DNA of 8,427 bases from assembly GCA_027339635.1 (NCBI GenBank), contig DAHWNZ010000081.1, positions 1 to 8,427 on the forward strand. The letters run 5' to 3'. The translations under genes were made by a program, and so were the position numbers. Below are positions 1 through 6,067 of this stretch, one piece after another. The DNA is from AG-12 sp027339635 (lineage in GTDB: Bacteria; Chloroflexota; Dormibacteria; Aeolococcales; Bog-877). The notes under the pieces were generated by a model. The model was not told where the DNA came from, made no database searches, and saw nothing but the letters and a program-made list of their open reading frames with translations. Positions within the stretch are counted from its first letter, which is position 1, and each line of letters opens with the position of its first letter.

Positions 1-2
1 GC

Positions 3-356
3 GCCCTCCAGGAGGCGGAGCGGGATCGAGCCGGTTCGGTCTGGACGGAGTGGGGCTTGGTCTTCACGACACAGATCGGGCTACCGTTGGACGGTTCCAT
101 GGTGACCCATACCCTGCACCGCCACCTGAGGAGCGCCGGGCTTCGCCATCAGCGGTTCCACGATCTCCGCCACGCCTGTGCGTCGCTGCTTCTGGCGGAG
201 GGGATCAACCCCAGGGTCGTGATGGAGATCCTGGGCCATTCCCAGGTGAGCCTCACTCTGAACACCTACAGCCACGTTATCCCGAGCCTGGGACGCGAGG
301 CTGCTGACCGTTTGGAATCCTTGCTGGGAGGTGGTGACCAGGCTCCAAGGCCCTGA
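3..356 (+). CDS. Tyrosine recombinase/phage-type integrase, C-terminal part (5' end outside window)
   Basis: The reading frame is open from the window edge (first complete codon at 3) to the TGA at 354-356, giving about 117 residues of the catalytic domain. Visible active-site elements are HDLRH (159-173; His and the second catalytic Arg), LGHS (third box His) and TYSH with the nucleophilic Tyr at 267-269. The segment VFTT..GLPLDG upstream is also typical of the family. The first catalytic Arg and the core-binding domain lie left of the window. Such enzymes cut and rejoin DNA at att sites through a 3'-phosphotyrosine intermediate. All three visible motif boxes are intact, so this end of the gene is not obviously decayed. 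It converges on an FtsK-like relic 26 bp away, which suggests an integrative element. No tRNA gene or att repeat is visible, so the target is unknown. Confidence 0.9.
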   Translation, partial: ALQEAERDRAGSVWTEWGLVFTTQIGLPLDGSMVTHTLHRHLRSAGLRHQRFHDLRHACASLLLAEGINPRVVMEILGHSQVSLTLNTYSHVIPSLGREAADRLESLLGGGDQAPRP

Positions 357-382
357 TCCTCGGTGGGTACCTCAGACGCCGC

Positions 383-928
383 TCATCTGATCTCAACTGA
401 TCCCGGCCATGTATTTTCCCCCCACTGTGTGACAGGGCCAGTGGTGGGTCGGACCCTCCCTGAACCCCACCTGCCGAGCAGCACCCCCCGGCTCTCCTCC
501 GCCGAGCAGTTGACCGCCTGGAACTCCTCCACGATCTCGTGGGCGAAGTGCGCCCGGCCCGGGTGCGTCGGCAGCAGAGAGGCCTTGTCGCTGTCGAGCA
601 GGATGAAGCTGTTCACAGCGGCTCCGACCCCGAAGGCGACCGTGCCGTCGAGGTTGGCCTTCAGCTGCCCCGCCACCGCCTCGGCATCCGGTCTCTGGTT
701 GCAGCAGACGAGCTGGATGTCCACCGACCTCCCGAGCCTGGCGATCTCACAGAGCCGCCCGGTGGCCGCCTGTTGGGCGGCACGGGCGGCCCTGTCGTCG
801 CCGAGGTCGCGGACCGTCAGTTCGGCCACCTCGTCCACGACGACCAGGGTCCCGGGGCAGCAGGCAGGGGCAGCTGAGTCACCAGCGTCCACCGAGCGCC
901 GGACCAGAGAGAGCCGCCGGTCAAGCCG
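383..928 (-). pseudogene. FtsK/SpoIIIE-type DNA translocase, C-terminal remnant of an integrative element
   Basis: The minus-strand frame is open from 928 to the TGA at 383-385 (about 181 codons; the only obvious start is GTG at 892). It contains a Walker B-like LVVVDEVAEL, then GRLCEIARLGRS, the motif NQRPDAEAVAGQLKANL and AAVNSFILLDSDKA, a pattern typical of the second half of FtsK/SpoIIIE and ICE TcpA-like ATPases. No Walker A or N-terminal membrane part is visible. In the same frame a TAG at 929-931 and a second stop about 30 nt further upstream close the frame, while the residues between them (AEKNALTAVR) still look FtsK-like. This suggests decay by nonsense mutation plus loss of the 5' end. 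An intact enzyme would pump DNA during conjugative transfer; this remnant cannot hydrolyse ATP normally. It may be expressed as a short protein from 892, but that seems unlikely. Confidence 0.75.
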
Positions 929-1141
929 CTACCGGACAGCTGTCAGTGCATTCTTCTCCGCCTAGGGCATGCGCACGCGCCTCGGCTTGCCGTCCAGCCC
1001 TGGCCTCCTGGGAACTCCACCCGCGCGGGGCGCATTCCGTCAGCGGTCGTGACCACCTGAGAGACCTCACAGGGCGAGTGAATCGCCACCTCCCCATCGC
1101 GCTGCCTTGCCGGCAGCCGCTGAAGGTGCCATTCTGCTGGC
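929..1141. other. Gene-poor gap between the FtsK relic and the kelch gene
   Basis: These 213 bases hold no convincing gene, tRNA or terminator. The stretch next to 929 appears to be decayed FtsK coding sequence on the minus strand, interrupted by stops. Weak Shine-Dalgarno-like GAAGG at 1122-1126 lies about 15 nt before the GTG at 1142. Confidence 0.4.
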
Positions 1142-2617
1142 GTGAAGATGCCGTCGAGTGGCGAGCGCAGGCTTCCAGGCCCCCGAGCCGGCGCGGCGGT
1201 GGCCCATCACGCCGGTCTTGACCAGCTCATCCTCTTCGGAGGAGCCGACCATCGTTCCTTGGGCGATAGCTGGGTCTGGCAGTCGGATGGTTGGCGCCCA
1301 GTGGTCGCCGGCCAGGTACCCTTGGCCCGCCACGATCCGAGCATCGCGTATGACCCAGACGCCCGTGAACTGGTGCTGTTCGGAGGGGTGCAAGCGACCG
1401 GCGAGGCCGGAGCGACCCTGGTTCCGCTTGAGGACACGTGGGTGTGGAACGGCGCGAAGTGGAAGGCGTGCCCGCAGCACGCCGCGCCCGTGTGCGGCAT
1501 CCATAGCCTGATGGCCTTCGACCCGACTCGTCACCAGATGCTCCTGGTGACGCAACCACGCCCTCGGTCGACGGGAGCGCTGCGGTCCAAAGGTGCTGTG
1601 GGTCCGCCCCGAGTCCAAACGTGGCTACGCGCTAGCGGCAAGTGGCGCCTCCAGGAATGTGCGTCGTCGCCCGTCGCCGACGGGGGAGTGCATGCGGACG
1701 GCGTTCCCGCCGACCCGTTCCCGTGGCCGATCTACCACCCGAGCCCGTTCGACGCGGGAGCTGGTATGGCGTTCGATCCGATCACCCGCCAGGTGATCCT
1801 GTATCAGCGATGCCGGTATCGGGTACCGGGCAGCCCGGATGGGCCTTTCCTCACCTGGGGGTGGGATGGGGAGACGTGGAAGCTTCTACTTGCGGAGGCC
1901 CACCGGATCGACGCAGCGAGGGTCAACAACCATGCGTTTGATGACTCTCCCCGACCCCTGCTGGCCACAGAAGCCGGGGGAACGGGGGTGCTCCAGCTGG
2001 ATGGATTTGGGAGGACATGGCACTGGGATGGCCGGGCGTGGTCGCGGCGGGCGGTCCAAGCTCCGGGGCCGAGATCGAGAGCCGCAATCGCCACCGCGCC
2101 CAACGTCGATGCGATTGTGCTGTTCGGTGGCGTGGCGGCAAACACCGGGGGCACCTACGCCGACACTTGGGGCTGGGACGGCGACTCATGGTTCCTGCTC
2201 TCACCGCCGGTTCAACCGCAGGTCATCCTCAAACCCCCAGATCGTCGACCGTCGGCCGGGGTCACTAAGGCTCAAGCCGTCACCCAGGTCCGTAATGGGA
2301 AGCATTTGGGGCTCGCTGGTGCTCCACTGATAGCTGTCAGAGCTGGCCCTCTTCGAGAGTTCCTCGGACCCGGGGAGACGCGGCCAGGCATGGACGCTTG
2401 GGTTTGGGCCGTCGTCCTGGGCCCGATTGAGCCACCCTACCAGCGTGGCCCATCGGGCCCGACCACTGCGCTTGTCCTCATGGACTACAAGACGGGAGCC
2501 GTCCTGTCCACGGGATTCCCGGCGCCCGCCGCCCTGGTTCCTCGTGGCGCCTTGGGGCGGCCTTACCCTCTCGGCAACCAGTCCGCTCGGCTTCTGGCTG
2601 CACACAATGGTGGATGA
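1142..2617 (+). CDS. Kelch-repeat beta-propeller protein with C-terminal PepSY-like domain
   Basis: The product is 491 residues. About six kelch-like motifs of the form A-x-x-(Y/F)D-(6x)-LVLFGG ... D-T-W-x-W-(D/N)G-x-x-W occupy residues 15-355. LFGG occurs at the first, second and sixth motifs and TW(V/G)W in several; the third to fifth are degenerate. Six motifs would suit a closed six- or seven-bladed propeller, a fold used for protein or carbohydrate binding. After a Pro-rich linker, residues about 373-460 show VTKAQAV, DAWVWAVVLG and ALVLMDYKTGAVLSTG, resembling PepSY-like domains, which are often extracytoplasmic and inhibitory. The frame is closed by TGA at 1121-1123, so GTG 1142 or ATG 1148 must be the start. 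The ribosome site is weak and there is no signal peptide: the protein begins almost directly in the first motif. Secreted relatives usually have a leader, so an N-terminal truncation next to the mobile-element debris is possible. The ligand is unknown. Confidence 0.8.
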   Translation: MKMPSSGERRLPGPRAGAAVAHHAGLDQLILFGGADHRSLGDSWVWQSDGWRPVVAGQVPLARHDPSIAYDPDARELVLFGGVQATGEAGATLVPLEDTWVWNGAKWKACPQHAAPVCGIHSLMAFDPTRHQMLLVTQPRPRSTGALRSKGAVGPPRVQTWLRASGKWRLQECASSPVADGGVHADGVPADPFPWPIYHPSPFDAGAGMAFDPITRQVILYQRCRYRVPGSPDGPFLTWGWDGETWKLLLAEAHRIDAARVNNHAFDDSPRPLLATEAGGTGVLQLDGFGRTWHWDGRAWSRRAVQAPGPRSRAAIATAPNVDAIVLFGGVAANTGGTYADTWGWDGDSWFLLSPPVQPQVILKPPDRRPSAGVTKAQAVTQVRNGKHLGLAGAPLIAVRAGPLREFLGPGETRPGMDAWVWAVVLGPIEPPYQRGPSGPTTALVLMDYKTGAVLSTGFPAPAALVPRGALGRPYPLGNQSARLLAAHNGG

Positions 2618-2694
2618 CGCACCACACGCGCGCCCGCCAGCCGGAGCCCCGGGGAGCTCTCCCCTCGGACCCAGCGCCTTGAGGACCGCAAGGA
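2618..2694. other. Spacer after the kelch gene with a weak hairpin
   Basis: The spacer between the kelch stop and the DUF4129 relic carries no gene. GGGGA (2651-2655) and TCCCC (2660-2664) could pair as a short GC-only hairpin 33 nt past the stop. There is no T-tract, so it is at best a weak or Rho-assisted terminator. Confidence 0.25.
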
Positions 2695-3061
2695 CCCCTC
2701 AGTCCAGAAGAGCCCCATCCATCGCCAGATGTGCCGAAGGCCAACGCCGCTACCGCCACGACCCCCTTACGGGCTCTGGGAGTAGATCGAGTCGTCCCAG
2801 ACCGGCACCACCGCGTACCAGCCTGCACACTTGTGTCGAATTCGCTCGCCACCGGGCCGGAAGGTCGCGTCGCAGATAGCTGTCACCACCTTCGGCCGGC
2901 TGACCCGCGACACCCGTCGCCACCAAGCGGGCCCCAAACTGTCCAAAGTAGGAGAGCACCGCTTGCCGGGAATTTTCGGGGCACCGGCAAGCCCCTGGCG
3001 CGGCTGACGGCGGTGGGTTCCCTTCGACTCCGCGTTCAGGGGATCGAGGTGCACCTGGTCT
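2695..3061 (-). pseudogene. Frameshifted relic of a DUF4129 membrane-protein gene
   Basis: Three minus-strand frames in succession match the cytoplasmic half of the intact DUF4129 protein at 4138-4821. First, from about 3050 to 2830: APRSPE, then PENSRQAVLSYFG against PSNPREAVLAAFG, then GGDSYLRRDLPARWRANS against GADSYLTRALPARWRTSS. Second, from about 2830 to 2767: GWYAVVPVWDDSIYS against RWYAVARYSEHSISS, ending in TAA at 2767-2769. Third, to about 2695: VVAVAALAFGTSGDG against VDAATELARGTFGDHG. At least two frameshifts are therefore present. DNA identity is visible directly, for example CGCCACCGGGCCGG at both loci. The two transmembrane segments of the intact gene are not recognisable upstream, so the copy is 5'-truncated or too diverged. 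It lies about 110 bp downstream of a lipoprotein gene on the same strand, in a place where a working DUF4129 gene may once have ended an operon. Endpoints are approximate. Confidence 0.8.
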
Positions 3062-3172
3062 AGGCGCGCCAAACCTCCCAGGTCGGGTGCCAGCTGCCTG
3101 ACCGCTCGCGCTTCTCAGGCATCCAGGCTGGTCTTGCGCTAGCCCTCTTGATCCACGGTTTCGCCCGGTCGG

Positions 3173-3781
3173 TCAATTGAACGTCTTGTGGACGTATGAC
3201 AGGGCTCGGGCACTCAGCGACTGGGCGCGCTGATTGCCGCACGGGTCCGGAGCGTCATTCCCGAGCCCATCAACGCACACCAGATTGACCATCACGAGTA
3301 CCGAGCTGGCGGCGGATCCGCCGACACTGTACGACGCGACCAGGCCCCCCATGACGTAGTCCGCTCCAGGCCGACTGCCCTCCACACCAACGACTATCCC
3401 GACCACGTGACGCGCAGGGACCACATACCCGTTCAATGCCACAAGGGGCCAAGTGCCATTTGGGCCAGGGCCGCCATCGGCCGGCGGTGGCCAGCCATGC
3501 GCATTCTCCAGGGTGTCAGGCCCGGCGACGACTGCAGAGTGCACCAAGATTGGAGCCTCCATCCGTGGCACCGTCAGCAACCGTACGCTCCTCAAGGTCA
3601 CGCTCCGATCAGAATTGTTGCGGGCCTGAACCGTAAAAACCACGACACTTCCCGGGTTGGCCGACGTCCCGGCACCGACCGTGCCCGACGTTCGTAGTGG
3701 ACCGAATTGTGAACTGGCACAGCCTGCCAGCAGCACCACGGCCGCACATGCTATCCCTGACACCCACCTCCAACTCATCAT
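3173..3781 (-). CDS. Predicted secreted lipoprotein of unknown function
   Basis: From ATG 3781 the product is 202 residues and starts with a type II signal peptide: charged Arg at position 5, a hydrophobic core and the lipobox LLAGC with the lipidated Cys at 21. The mature part looks like all-beta Ig-like sandwich sequence: SANPGSVVVFTVQARNNSD, VTLRSVRLL, HVVGIVVGV and SVLVMVNLV. Two Cys near the C-terminus (C-11x-C) could form a disulfide. The frame is open further upstream to 3919, but that extension would bury the signal peptide, so 3781 (or the adjacent ATG at 3778) is preferred. No strong ribosome site precedes it; a 53-codon ORF ends 7 nt upstream, so reinitiation is possible. It follows the intact DUF4129 gene by 356 bp and precedes a DUF4129 relic, suggesting a function linked to that envelope locus. 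I do not recognise the family. Confidence 0.75.
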   Translation of the reverse strand: MMSWRWVSGIACAAVVLLAGCASSQFGPLRTSGTVGAGTSANPGSVVVFTVQARNNSDRSVTLRSVRLLTVPRMEAPILVHSAVVAGPDTLENAHGWPPPADGGPGPNGTWPLVALNGYVVPARHVVGIVVGVEGSRPGADYVMGGLVASYSVGGSAASSVLVMVNLVCVDGLGNDAPDPCGNQRAQSLSARALSYVHKTFN

Positions 3782-3788
3782 CGGTCGA

Positions 3789-3950
3789 CTACCCAGGCCC
3801 GTCCGGAGGCGGAGGCGGCTTGAGCGACAAAGAGGTTCGTCGTCGATATTTAAGCCCGAAATCCGGCCGTAAACCGGGCAGGCTGGCGGCACCGCCGAAG
3901 TTGTTCCAACCCAGTTCAAGGCCGCCGTGCACGGATGCTGAACGGCTCAC
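3789..3950 (-). CDS. Possible 53-codon leader ORF before the lipoprotein gene (weak)
   Basis: A GTG at 3950 overlaps the TGA of the preceding six-codon ORF in the arrangement CCGTGAGCC. It reads 53 codons to a TAG at 3789-3791, which is 7 nt before the lipoprotein ATG. The product would be basic and Pro-rich near its end (SLSLKPPPPPDGPG) with no recognisable domain. If translated it could pass ribosomes to the lipoprotein start. It may equally be a chance frame in GC-rich DNA; only the neat stop-start overlap and the strong upstream ribosome site argue for it. Confidence 0.2.
   Translation of the reverse strand: MSRSASVHGGLELGWNNFGGAASLPGLRPDFGLKYRRRTSLSLKPPPPPDGPG
3846..3873 (-). promoter_or_regulatory. 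Candidate promoter for the second lipoprotein gene
   Basis: On the minus strand TTTACG is followed 15-16 nt later by TTAAATAT, an unusually AT-rich stretch for this window, roughly 65 nt before the ATG at 3781. The -35 fit is four of six and the -10 fit is partial, so this is only a candidate. A TAGTAT hexamer at 3958-3963 is an alternative -10 without a clear -35. Confidence 0.25.
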
Positions 3951-3979
3951 GGCGCGAATACTAGCATCGGGCTACCTCC
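3947..3979 (-). promoter_or_regulatory. Strong Shine-Dalgarno with six-codon ORF (MLVFAP-stop)
   Basis: GGAGGT (3979-3974) lies 6 nt before ATG 3967, the best ribosome site I noticed on the minus strand. The ORF reads Met-Leu-Val-Phe-Ala-Pro and ends at TGA 3949-3947. It is in the same frame as the lipoprotein ORF, so the TGA alone separates it from an in-frame run to 3173. It could be a regulatory leader peptide or the old start of a gene broken by a nonsense codon. Confidence 0.4.
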
Positions 3980-4010
3980 AATGAGCGCCAGCTTGGGAGT
4001 GATTTAGGTG

Positions 4011-4048
4011 GCCCCCGGTTTCCTTGTCCTGGGATCATCGCCGGGGGC
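4011..4048 (-). terminator. GC-rich inverted repeat downstream of the DUF4129 gene
   Basis: GCCCCCGG (4011-4018) and CCGGGGGC (4041-4048) are perfect 8-bp arms around a 22-nt loop, about 90 nt past the TAG of the minus-strand operon. No T-run follows on either strand, so intrinsic termination is doubtful. It could be an RNA 3'-end stabiliser, a Rho-linked hairpin or a protein site. Confidence 0.35.
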
Positions 4049-4137
4049 GAGAGCACGCCCGTTTACGCGTCGATTCGCAAGGCGTTCGACCGCAACTCCA
4101 AGCTAGTCCGAGATGTTGAGGACTTTCTGGTCACTTG

Positions 4138-4821
4138 CTACCGGGCCTCAGGCGGAGCTGCGCTGTCACCATGATCGCCGAAGGTGCCGCGCGCCAGCTC
4201 CGTGGCGGCGTCGACCGCCTGGGCTGCGCTCAGGGAGCTGATCGAGTGTTCTGAATATCGGGCGACGGCATACCAGCGAACCAGGGTCGCTCTGGCGGAG
4301 CTGGTGCGCCACCGGGCCGGCAGGGCGCGCGTCAGGTAGCTGTCGGCCCCCTCCGTCGGGAACCGGCCGACCCCAGCTGCGGACAAGCGGTCCTCCAGAT
4401 CCCCAAACGCCGCCAGGACAGCTTCCCGAGGGTTGCTCGGTGGGCGGCGCGATCTGGGCTCAGGTGGGAGAGTGTCCGACACTTCTGGCTCCTCCTCCTG
4501 CGGACTCCTCGAGGGCCTGGTGACGGCGAACAGGATTGCGCTGCTCACGATCAGGAGCACCCCAAGAGCGAGCCCGAGCCAGAGCGCTAACCATGACACC
4601 GATCTTGATGATCCCGCCTGGCGACAGATCGAGACAGCAGACGAGCAGGCTGTTGGGAGCGGTCCCGGCTGACCCCCGGGAAGAACGGTCACGCGGAGGT
4701 GGCCCGGCACATAAGCGGCCATACCGCCGCGGCTGGCGAGGACCACAACGACCGCGAGGATCCCGACCACGCCGAGAATGACCAGGGCCTGCGGACCGCG
4801 GACGGCGGGTCGTTCAGACAC
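4138..4821 (-). CDS. DUF4129-domain membrane protein
   Basis: The product is 227 residues. Transmembrane helix 1 is at residues 12-29; a roughly 47-residue outer loop follows with two Cys (59 and 66) that could pair; helix 2 is at 77-100; then comes an acidic, Pro-rich linker. The DUF4129 domain spans about 134-211, with AVLAAFGDLEDRL, the variant SYLTRALP in place of the usual TP-x-EY-x-R, and the hallmark ARYSEH at 187-192. With the N-terminus inside, the domain faces the cytoplasm, where it could contact MoxR. The GTG start at 4821 overlaps the previous gene by 8 nt (GTGTCTGA), implying translational coupling. DUF4129 domains are often fused to or next to transglutaminase-like proteins in MoxR/DUF58 loci; here the domain stands alone. 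Biochemical role unknown. A broken paralogue lies at about 2695-3061. Confidence 0.85.
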   Translation of the reverse strand: MSERPAVRGPQALVILGVVGILAVVVVLASRGGMAAYVPGHLRVTVLPGGQPGPLPTACSSAVSICRQAGSSRSVSWLALWLGLALGVLLIVSSAILFAVTRPSRSPQEEEPEVSDTLPPEPRSRRPPSNPREAVLAAFGDLEDRLSAAGVGRFPTEGADSYLTRALPARWRTSSARATLVRWYAVARYSEHSISSLSAAQAVDAATELARGTFGDHGDSAAPPEAR

Positions 4822-6067
4822 TCGAAGATGCCTCGAGTGCCGTCAGGGCCGCGCCCACGGACACCTCCGCTACCCCATCTACAAGATGGGGCTCGGCGCT
4901 GAGCCCGAACGAGCCGCGATGATGGTCGGACCCCGCCGCTCCCGGATGGTAGCTGAAGGGGTTCGCCGGCGTGCCTCCCTGCTCCCCCAGCTGGCTCGCG
5001 ATCTCCCGCGCATCAACCTGCTTGGCTAGGGAAACGAGAATTCGCTGTAGATCGCCGGTCACGGGCGCCCGGGATGACACGTTGCGGCAGGCGCGAGCGA
5101 TGAGCTCCAGCTCAGCCGGGAAGGGGGGCCCGTCTGGAGGGCGGCGGTTACTAAGACCCCCCCCGAGCGCTGGACGAGATAGGTGCAACAGCAGGCGCAC
5201 GAGCCAATTGAGCGCAATCGCCCCGGCCGCAAGCACCGCTAGTTCCCCGGCTGCCGTGAGATCCCTCGCCTTGACTGCCGCGTTGGCCGTCGAGCTTGGC
5301 TGAGTCACGGGGCTCAGGGCCGTCAGGGCCACCAAAGTGGCTAGTGCGAGCAGGAGCAGCGACAGCGCGCTAGTGGCCGCCATGCTCTGTCTGGAACGAC
5401 CACGAAATGTGGTGAGAGGCGCTCCCCGGACGGTGTTCAGCATCCGCCCGAGAATCAGCGACCATCTCGTGGCCGGCCGGCCGGTCGATCGGGAAGGTCC
5501 GGGCTCACGCCATAGAGATGGATCGCTCGGTCTTGCAGCAGTGGCCTGGGACGCGCCGAGGACGACCGCCACGCCAACGATGGCGACGAGACTAGCCACG
5601 CCGACTAGGACCACTAGGGCTCCCGACGTTGCCGGTATCCGGCTCAGCAAGGCCGCGCCCTCCGCGGCGAGGGCCAAGCCGATGGCGGCTGCCGCCATCC
5701 TGGCAGCCTCGGCAAGCATCGCCGATCGGTCCTCGTGAGCTGGCGTTCTCAGCTCCACGGCCCACCAGCCCAGCTGTAGGGCGAGGAATGTACCTCCAGC
5801 CACCAGCCCGACCGTGCTAACAGCTAGACCGGATCCAGTTCGGCCGGTCAGGTCCAAGCCATAACTCAGCAGCAGCAAGCCGACGCAGGCGGTGACCATA
5901 CCGGGCCGCTGCAGCCAAACCGCGGCCGTCATGCCGACGGCCACGACGATCGGGGTCGCGAAGGCGACGCCGGGTAGGACAGATCCCAGAAGGCTCAGCT
6001 GAAGTCCGATGGCGCAGGCCAGGACCACCGCCGCTCCGCCAACCACCAGCGGACCGGACGCCCTCAT
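4814..6067 (-). CDS. Eight-helix membrane protein with C-terminal soluble tail in the MoxR/DUF58 locus
   Basis: From ATG 6067, which overlaps the DUF58 stop as ATGA, the product is 417 residues. I see about eight hydrophobic helices: residues roughly 5-28, 30-51, 57-75, 78-105, 119-143, 148-171, 229-253 and 273-300. A loop of about 57 residues separates helices 6 and 7. The tail (301-417) is soluble and probably cytoplasmic, with FPAELELIARACRNVSSRA, ILVSLAKQVDAREI and a final VSVGAALTALEAS. The tail resembles a domain I associate with small proteins in actinobacterial DUF58 loci, but their usual HxRL motif is not evident, so that link is tentative. No transglutaminase Cys-His-Asp motifs are present although the gene sits where a DUF3488/transglutaminase gene often lies. 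The frame is open back to 6202, but the coupled ATGA start fits better. Likely a membrane partner of the DUF58 and DUF4129 proteins. Confidence 0.7.
   Translation of the reverse strand: MRASGPLVVGGAAVVLACAIGLQLSLLGSVLPGVAFATPIVVAVGMTAAVWLQRPGMVTACVGLLLLSYGLDLTGRTGSGLAVSTVGLVAGGTFLALQLGWWAVELRTPAHEDRSAMLAEAARMAAAAIGLALAAEGAALLSRIPATSGALVVLVGVASLVAIVGVAVVLGASQATAARPSDPSLWREPGPSRSTGRPATRWSLILGRMLNTVRGAPLTTFRGRSRQSMAATSALSLLLLALATLVALTALSPVTQPSSTANAAVKARDLTAAGELAVLAAGAIALNWLVRLLLHLSRPALGGGLSNRRPPDGPPFPAELELIARACRNVSSRAPVTGDLQRILVSLAKQVDAREIASQLGEQGGTPANPFSYHPGAAGSDHHRGSFGLSAEPHLVDGVAEVSVGAALTALEASSSV

Larger units (their letters stand above)
3782..4137. other. 356-bp gap upstream of the second lipoprotein gene
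   Basis: This gap between the DUF4129 stop and the lipoprotein start holds, in minus-strand order: an 8-bp inverted repeat (4011-4048), a perfect GGAGGT Shine-Dalgarno and six-codon ORF (3979-3947), an overlapping 53-codon ORF (3950-3789) and an AT-rich promoter-like stretch (about 3846-3873). On the + strand a frame from 3965 to 4174 has protein-like composition but no start codon. Nothing here is a convincing full gene. Confidence 0.5.

Noticed and set aside
387..402. CTGATC-TCAA-CTGATC direct repeat near the integrase end, considered as an att site
   Set aside because: Only 6-bp units within the 3' end of the FtsK remnant and no matching copy elsewhere in the window.
363..965. 200-codon + strand ORF
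   Set aside because: Antisense to the FtsK-like remnant, whose motifs are clear; the + strand product is Ser/Thr/Arg-rich with no domain.
1067..1618. 183-codon - strand ORF opposite the kelch gene
   Set aside because: Shadow of the kelch frame; no motif, and kelch repeats define the true strand.
2327..2340. CTGATAGCTGTCAG palindrome
   Set aside because: Imperfect and inside the kelch coding sequence; likely chance.
2427..2879. 150-codon + strand ORF running off the kelch 3' end
   Set aside because: Arg/Pro/Ser-rich shadow that crosses the kelch stop and the DUF4129 relic; no coding signature.
5473..5484. GGCCGGCCGG run
   Set aside because: Short GC-only palindrome inside a membrane-protein gene, expected in GC-rich DNA.
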